From contig CAWJOG010000016.1 in NCBI GenBank assembly GCA_963844435.1, forward strand, positions 186,001 through 250,000: 64,000 bases of DNA, written 5' to 3'. How positions within the stretch are numbered: position 1 is the stretch's first letter; the number at the start of each line of letters is the position of its first letter. This stretch comes from JBDSLU01 sp963844435 (GTDB lineage Bacteria > Acidobacteriota > Vicinamibacteria > Vicinamibacterales > Vicinamibacteraceae). The position numbers and the translations under genes are program-made. Positions 30,101 to 42,458 of the stretch are shown piece after piece. The notes beneath the pieces were generated by a model. It made no database searches, was not told where the DNA came from, and was given only the letters and a program-made list of their open reading frames with translations.

Positions 30101-30188
30101 CAACGGCGCCGCCGAGTACCTGACCAAGCCGTACAGCGACGAACAGCTGCTGTCGATGGTCCGCCGCATGTCGGAAACGGGAGCGTAG
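27138..30188 (+). CDS. Hybrid CheA-type histidine kinase with two Hpt domains and a receiver (ChpA/PilL-like)
   Basis: 1016 aa. Hpt1 carries His49 in T-H-T-I-A-G-A-A-S (diverged). Hpt2 carries His205 in the canonical A-H-T-L-K-G-A-A-A. After an acidic linker come the dimerisation helices (about 395-560) and the ATPase domain with N box R-N-S-V-G-H-G-L-E (Asn606; Gly609 where CheA has Asp), D-D-G-R-G-L-D, and G-R-G-V-G-M-D. The CheW-like P5 domain is about 730-870. The receiver is about 892-1016 with V-D-D-S, Asp945 and Lys997. It should autophosphorylate, signal to the receivers at 20748 and 22751 and to its own receiver, and be controlled by the MCP through the CheW proteins. It is shorter than Pseudomonas ChpA. 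Confidence 0.93.
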   Translation: MSAQRDPAILLAFVDEARSYLPGIRDGLLAYLADESQASEIQSAYRLTHTIAGAASMVGLDELSAFARGTENILEEFALVGGTLSPDSGAEVLSQLDEIEQRLAVIADVAADADASPDAADPLVASFGEAFVFDGSPDDLGPEPLSFGNEGLEDAPADEDIDPEMLEIFRLEAEEHLRTVSASLVVLDRTPGDRPTLKDIRRSAHTLKGAAAVVGFQSVTKLAHRMEDLLDALYDNEQPATPALTSLLLAATEQLEQLVSGTPPSELAHSLEITYRQFDSILPIVQAGGVVEAIGAEGPVVASGTPAATVVGTPDATVDAVAEALVDEDADATDVAAEPQTAVASIAAAARSVGVDLDADGAEPEEAEAVPAGSAANDAAMADAAAAAGARQFVRVPLAKLDSVSKLMGELVISRTALEQRVAQLEQQIVELHHSTGRLRRASGEIESEYETTALLRGPVYAATGTESARFIGGGNGLTAPAPTGGGHGFDDLEFDRYTEFHRLTREMAEATSDSLAVRTELENLLGDFDSLLNRQRRLANDVQESVMRMRMVPLRTLATRLHRTVRVTADRQGKQAELVLEGDTLELDSQVLDSMGEPLLHMLRNSVGHGLETPDVRRSLRKPARGRVWLSAYHEGTQAVLRVRDDGRGLDAEQLRKKAVSGGFLSADRAAALSDADVMSLVFLQGLSTADKVTDVSGRGVGMDIVRDTVQKLRGTISIDSTPNEGTSFTIRLPLTLAVIRALVVRVHGQPFAVPLAAMQQILRLSAEESARMIRERVISLNNKLLPVVRLSEALEIPDIADSPSKLPVLIVRVGESEVALVVDDIVEGREVVIKSLGRHLQRVRGIMGATIFGDGSVVPILNVVDLLGKHEAEPVVAHVPAVPVKTQRDTLTVMIVDDSPSVRRVMSNLIKGASWTPLTAKDGLDAIEMLRSATSLPDVVLTDIEMPRMDGYELLAALKANEVLSRLPVAMITSRAGDKHRRKALDNGAAEYLTKPYSDEQLLSMVRRMSETGA

Positions 30189-30192
30189 CGAG

Positions 30193-31113
30193 ATGACGCC
30201 TTCTCACCACGGCCTCGGCTCGGTCGTGCTGTGCACGGCCGGCACCTACACCGTCGCCGTGGACATGCGCCACGTCGCCGGCACGGGCCGGGTCGGCCGG
30301 GATCGCGATCACGTCGTCGACCTGGCCACCGGGCTGGGGCTGGCCGCGACCGAGTACGAGCGGGTGCTGCACCTGCAGACGCCAGCCGGCCGCGTATCGC
30401 TCGGCGTGGAGAAGGTGTCGCAGCCGTTCGACACCAGCGAGCGCATCCCGCTCAGCCCCCTTGCCGGCGCCGAGACGGCGCGCCACTTCGAGGCGATGGC
30501 CCTGGTCAACGCCCAGTGGTACATGGTCCTCGACGTGCGCCCGTTCACGGGCGGCAGCGCGCACGCGGCCGAAGAGCAGCCGGCCGGCGCGAAGGCCCCC
30601 GTGACTGGCGAAGAGACTCCGGCGAGCCGCGCCCGGACGCGCCTGGCCCGCCGCGCCGCGCTCGGCCATCTGGTCGTGTTCTCGGCGGAGACGTCGCAGG
30701 CCGACGCGCATCCACTGGCGTACGCGTTGAGCGCGGCGCAGGTCGTCGAGGTCACGTTCGTCCCGGACATCGCGCCGATGCCGCTGGCGCCCCCGCACGT
30801 GCGCGGCCTCTGCGACTGGCGCGGCCGCCCGCTCCTCGTCGTCGACCTGCCCGCCCGGCTGATGACGGATCGCCGCCACACGACCCACCCCGAGCGGCTC
30901 ATCATCTGCCGCCGCGGCAGCTCGCGCGACCTGTTCGGCGTGCTCGCGGCGTCGGACATCCAGATGGTGCGCCTGCCGATCGCCCACGCGGCGACCGTGC
31001 GCGACTTCCCGCTCGATCGCCGCTGCACGCGGACGGTCGTCGACGTCGGCGAGACCACGCTGGTCCTGCCCGACCTCGCGCGCCTGGCCGACACGACCGC
31101 GGCAAGCCTGTAG
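30193..31113 (+). CDS. CheW-like protein, probable double domain
   Basis: 306 aa. The C-terminal half (about 155-300) has a CheW-like pattern: P-P-H-V-R-G-L-C-D-W-R-G-R-P-L-L-V-V-D-L and a closing L-P-D-L-A-R-L segment. The N-terminal half (about 8-120) has the same beta-rich layout in diverged form (V-L-C-T-A-G-T-Y-T-V-A-V). It starts 4 nt after the CheA stop and so is tightly coupled to it. Similar second coupling proteins (ChpC/ChpE-like roles) connect additional inputs to Pil-Chp kinases; which input is unknown. Confidence 0.72.
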   Translation: MTPSHHGLGSVVLCTAGTYTVAVDMRHVAGTGRVGRDRDHVVDLATGLGLAATEYERVLHLQTPAGRVSLGVEKVSQPFDTSERIPLSPLAGAETARHFEAMALVNAQWYMVLDVRPFTGGSAHAAEEQPAGAKAPVTGEETPASRARTRLARRAALGHLVVFSAETSQADAHPLAYALSAAQVVEVTFVPDIAPMPLAPPHVRGLCDWRGRPLLVVDLPARLMTDRRHTTHPERLIICRRGSSRDLFGVLAASDIQMVRLPIAHAATVRDFPLDRRCTRTVVDVGETTLVLPDLARLADTTAASL

Positions 31114-31135
31114 AGACCCGGACTGATTGCCAACC

Positions 31136-33473
31136 ATGGGTGAGCCAGAGCGCCGCGACGCCGTCGAGAGCGATCGCCGAACGTCCCCCCGCTTCCCCGC
31201 CGACCTGCTCGGCAAGTCGAGCGTGCGCCTGCTCGGCGGGTCCGAGGTCACGCTCATCAACTTCTCCGAGCGGGGCATCTTGTTCCAGTCGGAGACGCGG
31301 CTGATGGTGGGCGCACGCGGCACCGTCCGCATCGTCGTCGGCACCGAGACGACGATTGCCGCCGGCACCGTCGTCCGCTCGCTCGTCCAGGGCATGGCGT
31401 CGGGCAAGCTGGCGTTCCACACGGCGCTGGCGCTCGATCAGCCGCTGGCGCTCGCCGTGGCCGTGGCCGCGCGCGAGCGGGCCAAGGCCGAGGCCGAAGC
31501 GCCCACGCCCTCCCTGTTCGACGCGGCGCCGATCGAAGCAGGGCCCGTCGAAGCGGGACCCGTCGAAGCAGTGGCCGGACGAAACCGGGCCGATCGAACC
31601 GCCGCCCCCGGTTGCCGAGCCACCGGTACCGACCGGTAAGACGATCGAAAAGAGGTCGCACAAGAAGCGCGCCGAGACACCGCCTCCGCCCCTCGAGGCG
31701 CCGGCCGTCGAGGCGCCGGTTCCGGTCGCCGCGCCGGCCGAGACCCCGCCCGTGGTGGCCGAGGCGCCGGCTCCACCAGCGGCGCCGATCAGCGGCGGGT
31801 TCGGTGACAGCGGGTTCGACAGCGGCGGGTTCGACAGCGGCAGCTTCGGCTGGTCGGATTCGGCGGCCGACACCGCGCCGGCCGGGCTGAGCGTCCTGTT
31901 CGTCTCGACGACGAAAGAGCGCACGTCACGGGTGCAGGGCATCCTCGACGGCCACCGCCGCGACGTCGTGCTCACCACCGTGATGCACTCGCAGGCCGAG
32001 ACGATCGCCGCCATCGCGCTCCAGCACGACGTACTGCTGTTCGACTTCTCGATCGGACCGGAGGCGCTGGAGCGCACGTTGTCGGCGCTGCGAACCTCGC
32101 CGCTCGGCGCGTCAATCGCGATCTTCGTGCCGCAGCAGACGGCGCTGCCGCCGGCGGTGTCGTCGCTCGCCAACGCCTGCGTCATCGAGACGGCCTCCGG
32201 CGACATGCTCGTGGCGGCGCTGCGCGATGCGGCGTGGACGCCATGGCAGCCGGTCGACGGCCAGGACGAGGCCGACGCGCCGCGCGCGGACGTCTTCTGG
32301 AAGGCCTTCGACGCGCTGCCGGTCCCGGTGCTCGTCGTCGACGCCGCGGGCACGGTCCTGCACGCGAACGGCGCGTGCACGAAGCTCGCCGACGGTGCGG
32401 CGATCGTCACCAGGCCGCTGGCGTCCTTCTTCGTCGCGGAGGACGGCCCGGCCATCGCCAAGCTGATCGCCGACGGGTTCGCCGGCGGCTACGAGGACAC
32501 GCCGGTCTTCACCGCGCCGGCCGACGGCCAGACGGTGCAGGTCGTGCTCCAGGCCTTGTCCGTGCTGCCCGGTGCGGGCGAGCAGCGGCAGCTGGCGATG
32601 CGCTGCGAGCTGCGTGCGGAGCCGGGCGCGCCCGAGCCGCCGGCTCCGGCCGGACCCAACCTCGCCGCCGAGCTCGCGGTGCTGACGGCGGCGCACGACG
32701 AGCTGGCGCAGATTGCCGACGCCTCGCGCGGCGAGCTGACGCGCCTTCGCGAGGAGCTCGAGGAGCTGCGCGGACAGGCCAACGCCGCCCGCCGCGAGCG
32801 GGATGAGCTGCGCGGCCAGCTCGAAATCGCACGGCACGACCTCGAGCGCGCACGCGAGCTGGAACGGACGGGAGCAGCAAAGATCGTCGAGCTCGAGCGC
32901 GCCGTCGCCGAGGCGGCGCGGACGGAAGTCGCCGCGGCACGGGCGCAGGGCCAGCTGGCCGCGAGCACCGAGGAGCTGTCGACACTGCGCAACGAGCTCG
33001 ACGTGCTGCGGCTGCGCACGACCACCCAGGGCGCCGACGCCGAGCGTACCGCGGTGCGCTACGCGGCCATCGAAACGTCCGCGCGCCAGGCGGCCGAAGA
33101 GCTGAAGACGGTCCGCGCCGACGCCCAGCGGCTGACCCGCGAGCGCGATCAGGCCCTGGCCGCCGTCGAGGCCGAGCGGGCCCGGACCGAAGCGGCCGTC
33201 GCGGCGGTGCGCGAGGAGACCAGGAAACCGCGCAAGGTCGGCGGCGACGAGGCTGCGACGCCGGCGACCGCCAAGCTGCAGCGGCAGATCGACGAGCTGC
33301 GCGCCGAGGTCAAGCACGAGCAGGAGGCCCGCAAGGAACTCGAGGAGCTGCTCGACCAGAACGCCGCGAACCTGGAACAGACAATCCAGGACTACGAAGA
33401 ACGCCTGGAAGCGCTGGGCGCGGGCGTCGAGGACAAGCGTCCTTCGAAGCCGAAGACGTCCAGACAGGGCTGA
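31136..33473 (+). CDS. PilZ - pseudo-receiver - PAS - coiled-coil protein (one frameshift)
   Basis: About 778 aa when one extra base near 31577 is removed. Residues 1-110: PilZ-type domain (R-R-T-S-P-R-F-P near the start, then I-N-F-S-E-R-G-I-L), the usual cyclic-di-GMP-binding fold. About 130-245: Pro/Ala/Glu linker with a G-F-D-S-G repeat. About 250-370: receiver-like fold (L-S-V-L-F-V-S-T-T ... V-L-L-F-D-F-S-I-G) lacking the acidic pair and Lys. About 388-500: PAS domain (L-P-V-P-V-L-V-V-D-A-A-G-T-V-L-H-A-N-G). About 510-770: long coiled coil rich in E, R, L and A. ATG 31136 is preferred over TTG 31127. Without the correction it would be two proteins. It is the last gene of the chemosensory operon. 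Confidence 0.68.
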
Positions 33474-33481
33474 GCGCCGCG

Positions 33482-33897
33482 CTACTTCGAGGCGGGGTCC
33501 CGAATCCCTTGCGCGTCATCGCGCCCCAGCCGCCCTTGCCCCTCAGGAAGTCGTAGGTCCCCTTCAGGCGCCACCACGTGGTGAGCTGGCGGAAGCCGGG
33601 GTTCTCGACGATACCCAGGCCGATCAGCAGCAGCAGGTCGCGCACGCTTCGAGAGCGAGCAGGGCGAACGCACCGGAAATGATGAGCTGGCCGCCCTGGC
33701 GGAGTGCGGCTCGGGAGGCTGGCGACGAAGCGCCGGCGTCCCTCGTCGACGATTTCCTGAACCTCAGCCGGAGAGAGGGTGGGCACTGCCATCGGGGCAG
33801 TGGGGTCCCTCCGGATGAGCTCGGGGCGCCGGCCCTGGACTGGAGTGGGAGTGCCCGCAGAGCTCGGTTCGCCGCGGTCGTCGATCGGCTGCGTCAT
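33482..33897 (-). CDS. Small membrane protein, unknown function (probable frameshifts)
   Basis: About 138 aa after correction. The N-terminal 50 residues are Pro/Arg-rich. A conserved-looking stretch is L-S-P-A-E-V-Q-E-I-V-D-E-G-R. A membrane segment combines L-I-I-S-G-A-F-A-L-L-A-L-E-A with L-L-L-L-I-G-L-G-I-V, then comes a tail F-R-Q-L-T-T-W-W-R-L-K-G-T-Y-D-F-L-R-G. The frame needs about one extra base removed near 33695 and one restored near 33655 and 33500, giving an end at TAG 33482-33484. It is convergent with the PilZ gene. Function not recognised. Confidence 0.45.
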
Positions 33898-33909
33898 AAG
33901 TCGGCGTGA

Positions 33910-33939
33910 TTGCCGGCCGTGGCGATACATGCCTACTAT
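33910..33939 (+). promoter_or_regulatory. Possible promoter of tRNA-Leu
   Basis: TTGCCG (33910-33915), 18-bp spacer and TACTAT (33934-33939), 15 nt before the mature tRNA start. Reasonable -10, weaker -35. Confidence 0.4.
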
Positions 33940-33954
33940 GGAATAAGGATCCGG

Positions 33955-34041
33955 GCGAGAGTGGCGGAATTGGCAGACGCACCGGCCTTAGGAGCCGGCG
34001 GCCGTAAGGCTGTGAGGGTTCGAATCCCTCCTCTCGCACCA
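33955..34041 (+). tRNA. tRNA-Leu, anticodon TAG
   Basis: An 87-nt class II tRNA. Acceptor stem GCGAGAG (33955-33961) pairs with CTCTCGC (34031-34037). The anticodon stem CCGGC/GCCGG holds the loop CTTAGGA with anticodon TAG (reads CUA and, by wobble, other CUN). A long variable arm follows, then the T arm with GGTTCGAATCC. CCA is encoded (34039-34041). Leu identity fits the class II fold and anticodon. Confidence 0.97.
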
Positions 34042-34058
34042 AGCCGCGAGCGGCTTGG
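34039..34058. other. 20-bp perfect palindrome overlapping the tRNA 3' end
   Basis: CCAAGCCGC GA GCGGCTTGG: the CCA of the tRNA is the first part of a 9-bp stem. In the precursor it could shield or mark the 3' end for processing before the terminator at 34085. Confidence 0.5.
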
Positions 34059-34084
34059 TATGCGAGAGGCAGGGTTCGTTCAAC

Positions 34085-34115
34085 GGCCGTCGGCGCTCCG
34101 CGCCTCGGCCTTTTT
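34085..34115 (+). terminator. Rho-independent terminator of tRNA-Leu
   Basis: GGCCG-TC-GGCGC (34085-34096), loop TCC, GCGCC-T-CGGCC (34100-34110), then TTTTT (34111-34115): a 10-bp stem with a small internal bulge and a T-run, the clearest intrinsic terminator in the window. Confidence 0.75.
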
Positions 34116-34275
34116 GACCAAGTCCTTTCCCCTCGCACCAGCGGCCTCGCAGCCCGCAGCCGGAGCCCGGCTGTAGCCGGGAAGGTGCGAAGGCGGGTAA
34201 TATGGAGTGTTTTCCAACCCCCGCCTCGAGGGTCCCACCCCCCTTAAGGATCCGCTCATTGGACCGATACACCCC

Positions 34276-35565
34276 ATGAAGGTCGAGTACACGGACGTCA
34301 GCGTCACCGAGAAGTCCCTCGTCGTCGAGATTCCGACGGAGGTCGTCGAAGAACAGATCCAGCGCGTCACGCACGGCTATGCGCGCACGTTGAAGCTGCC
34401 GGGCTTCCGGCCGGGGAAGGTGCCGGCCAAGGTCGTCCGCCAGCGCTTCATGCCGCAGATCCTGCAGGACGTGGCCGAAGACCTCATTCCGCGCGCCGTC
34501 GACGACGTGCTGCGCGAGCGGGGGGTGGAGCCGGTCGACACGCCGAGCGTGAAGGACGTCTCGATCGACGAGCACCAGCCGCTGAAGTTCACGGCGGCGA
34601 TCGCGACGGCGCCGCCGGTCGATCCGGGCCCGCTCGACGCGATCCAGCTGCGCAAGCCGCCGGTCAGCGTGCCGGACGAGGAAGTGACGTCGACGATCGA
34701 GCGCCTGCGCTCGGGTCGGGCGCGCTTCGAACCGGTCGAGGGACGCGGCGCCCAGCACGGCGAGACGGTCGTCGCCGACATGACGCGGCGCAAGCTCGCC
34801 AAGGACGGCGAGGAGGCGGTGGAGCCGGAGGAGCTCCAGGGGGTCAGCATCGAGATCGGGGCGGACGGCAACCCGCCGGGGTTCGACGCGGAAGTGACGG
34901 GCCTCGCGGCCGGGGACGCCAAGACGTTCACCATCGCCTTCCCCGCCGACTACCCGGTGGAAACACTGGCCGGGGCCAGCGTGCAGTACGTGCTGACCGT
35001 GACCGGGGTGAAGTCGAAGGTCCTGCCCGCCCTCGACGACGAGTTCGCCAAGGATCTGGGCTACGACTCGCTGGACGCGCTGCGGGCGTTCGTGAAGGAG
35101 CGGCTGACGCGCGAGGCGGAGCGGAACCAGGACCGCGACGTGCGCCAGGATCTCCTGAAGCAGCTCGCGCGCCGGGTCGAGGGCGACGCGCCCGAGTCGC
35201 TGGTCCGTCGGGAAGTCGATCGGCGGCTGGAGGAATTCGTCCACCAGCTCGCCCATCAGGGCATGGATCCGCGGCAGATGTCGCTCGACTGGGACAAGCT
35301 GCGGGAAGGCCAGCGCGAGGCGGCGGTCGAGACCGTCAAGTGCGCGCTGGTGCTCGACGAGTTGTCGCGGCGGGAGCAGATCGCGGTGTCCGACGACGAC
35401 GTCGACGCCGAGATCGCCCGGCTGGCCGAGCAGCATGGCCAGAGCGTCGCGAACGTGCGCAAGCGGCTCGAGAAGGACCGCGCCATCGGCCGGATCTTCA
35501 CGGGGCTGCGCCGGGAGAAGACGATTGATTACGCGTTGTCGCGTGCTACGATTCTCGCTATCTAG
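34276..35565 (+). CDS. tig: Trigger factor
   Basis: A 429-aa ribosome-associated chaperone with peptidyl-prolyl isomerase activity that meets nascent chains at the exit tunnel. The ribosome-binding signature G-F-R-P-G-K-V-P is at about residues 44-51. The FKBP-like domain (about 155-240) includes G-R-G-A-Q-H-G-E-T-V. The C-terminal helical chaperone arms fill 250-429. Length is standard. ATG 34276 is used because M-K-V-E-Y begins the family alignment; upstream codons in the same frame are not conserved. TAATAT at 34198-34203 may be its -10. It heads the classic tig-clpP-clpX-lon order. Confidence 0.97.
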   Translation: MKVEYTDVSVTEKSLVVEIPTEVVEEQIQRVTHGYARTLKLPGFRPGKVPAKVVRQRFMPQILQDVAEDLIPRAVDDVLRERGVEPVDTPSVKDVSIDEHQPLKFTAAIATAPPVDPGPLDAIQLRKPPVSVPDEEVTSTIERLRSGRARFEPVEGRGAQHGETVVADMTRRKLAKDGEEAVEPEELQGVSIEIGADGNPPGFDAEVTGLAAGDAKTFTIAFPADYPVETLAGASVQYVLTVTGVKSKVLPALDDEFAKDLGYDSLDALRAFVKERLTREAERNQDRDVRQDLLKQLARRVEGDAPESLVRREVDRRLEEFVHQLAHQGMDPRQMSLDWDKLREGQREAAVETVKCALVLDELSRREQIAVSDDDVDAEIARLAEQHGQSVANVRKRLEKDRAIGRIFTGLRREKTIDYALSRATILAI

Positions 35566-35677
35566 GCTGGGGCGCCGCCGCCCCGCCGGTCCCCGCTCCG
35601 CCGCGATGCCCGTTCCCGCCCCAGGCGGGGCCCGCGTCCCGGGTCACCTCGCCCGCTGATTTCCGGGTCCACAGCAC

Positions 35678-36280
35678 ATGCACACGCCGCAAAACCAGCT
35701 GATCCCCATGGTGGTCGAGCAGACCAACCGCGGGGAACGTGCGTACGACATCTTTTCCCGGCTGCTCAAGGACAGCATCATCTTCGTCGGCTCGCCGATC
35801 GACGATCAGGTGGCGAACCTGATCATCGCCCAGATGCTGTTCCTGGAGGCCGACGACCCGGATCGCGACATCCTGCTCTACATCAACAGCCCGGGTGGGT
35901 CGATCACCGCCGGGCTGGCGATTTACGACACGATGCAGTTCATCAAGCCGGACGTGGCCACCTACTGCATCGGCCAAGCGGCCTCGATCGCGGCGGTGCT
36001 GCTGTCGGCCGGCACCAAGGGCAAGCGGTATTCCCTGCCCAATTCCCGGATTCTCATCCACCAGCCCTGGATGTCGGGCCTGGGCGGCCAGGCGACGGAT
36101 ATCGACATCCACGCCAAGGAAATCCTGCGCATGCGCGAGCGGCTCAACGAAATCCTCGCGCACCACACCGGCCAGCCCCTGAAGCGCATCCAGGACGATA
36201 CGGAGCGCGACTACATCATGGGTCCGGACCAGGGCAAGGAATACGGTATTATTGACGACGTCATCCGCAAGCGATCGTAG
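35678..36280 (+). CDS. clpP: ATP-dependent Clp protease proteolytic subunit
   Basis: A 200-aa serine protease that forms the 14-subunit barrel of ClpXP. Catalytic triad by pattern: Ser103 (G-Q-A-A-S-I-A-A), His128 (I-L-I-H-Q-P) and Asp178 (D-D-T-E-R-D). The hydrophobic-groove and handle segments (L-Y-I-N-S-P-G-G-S, D-I-H-A-K-E-I-L) are intact. Little or no propeptide is present. It lies 112 nt after tig and 90 nt before its unfoldase partner clpX, the common bacterial order. Confidence 0.98.
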   Translation: MHTPQNQLIPMVVEQTNRGERAYDIFSRLLKDSIIFVGSPIDDQVANLIIAQMLFLEADDPDRDILLYINSPGGSITAGLAIYDTMQFIKPDVATYCIGQAASIAAVLLSAGTKGKRYSLPNSRILIHQPWMSGLGGQATDIDIHAKEILRMRERLNEILAHHTGQPLKRIQDDTERDYIMGPDQGKEYGIIDDVIRKRS

Positions 36281-36370
36281 GCCACGCTTTCGCCTTGGAT
36301 GAGGCGGCGCGGCCGCCCCGGTCCCACCCCGCTCCACGGATCGTCCGACGCCTCCGACGCAGGACCTCAC

Positions 36371-37621
<1,251 letters not shown>

Positions 37622-37689
37622 GCGGTCCGACGGCGTGACGCGCCCGAACCCAGCCCTCCCCTCCGGTCAGTAACAGCAGCCCCCACCCT

Positions 37690-40083
<2,394 letters not shown>

Positions 40084-40703
40084 TCCGGAAGGCCGGACGG
40101 CGTGCACGTAGTCGAGGCCGAGTTCATCACGAGCGCGGCCGACGCCCGGGGGTTGCCGTATGACGCACCCCACCTGGCGATGGTCGGCCGGTCGAACGTC
40201 GGGAAGTCCACGCTGATCAACGCGCTGCTGCGGCAGCGTCTGGCGCGGACCAGCGCGGCGGCGGGCAAGACCCGCCTCTTGAATTTCTACCGGGTGACGT
40301 TCGACCGTTTCGCCCCGGTATCTCGCCTCTACCTCGTCGACCTGCCGGGCTATGGATATGCCCGCGGCGGCGAGGGGGCGCAGGAGACCTTCCGGGTTCT
40401 CCTCGAAGGTTACTTCGGCGGCGCGTCGCGGCCGGCAGCAGTGCTGCAGCTGGTCGACGCACGCCACCCGGGCCTGCCGCAGGACGTCGCGGCCTGGGAC
40501 TGGATACGCACTTTCACGACCCACGCGGCCCGGAACGACGACACCGGGACCGCATCCGACCCACTCACCGCTGCCGTCGTCGCAACGAAAATAGACAAGC
40601 TCTCCCGCGCCGATCGCCGGCGCGCCCTCGACAAATGGACCAGACAACTGAACGCCCCCGTCCTGCCGGTGTCGGCCGCAACGGGCGAAGGCATGACCGA
40701 CCT

Positions 40704-42326
<1,623 letters not shown>

Positions 42327-42332
42327 AAAGCC

Positions 42333-42445
42333 GCCCCGCGTGCGGCGCCGCGGCGCGCCCCATTCAGCCAGGCAAACGCGGGGCCGCGAATAGCTGCCGC
42401 ACGCGCCGAAGGGCGGCCCGCGGCCGGCCGTGAGAGGCCGGCCGC
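42333..42445 (+). repeat. Intergenic hairpin repeat, copy R3
   Basis: Stem GCGGCCGGCC / GGCCGGCCGC (42420-42429, 42436-42445) around GTGAGA. It is preceded by the shared module (CGTGCGGCGCCGCGGCGCGC and AATAGC). Relative to R1/R2 the inner stem pairs have changed on both sides. It fills the gap between the rho stop and the helicase frame. Confidence 0.8.
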
Positions 42446-42458
42446 AAGAAAGCACATT

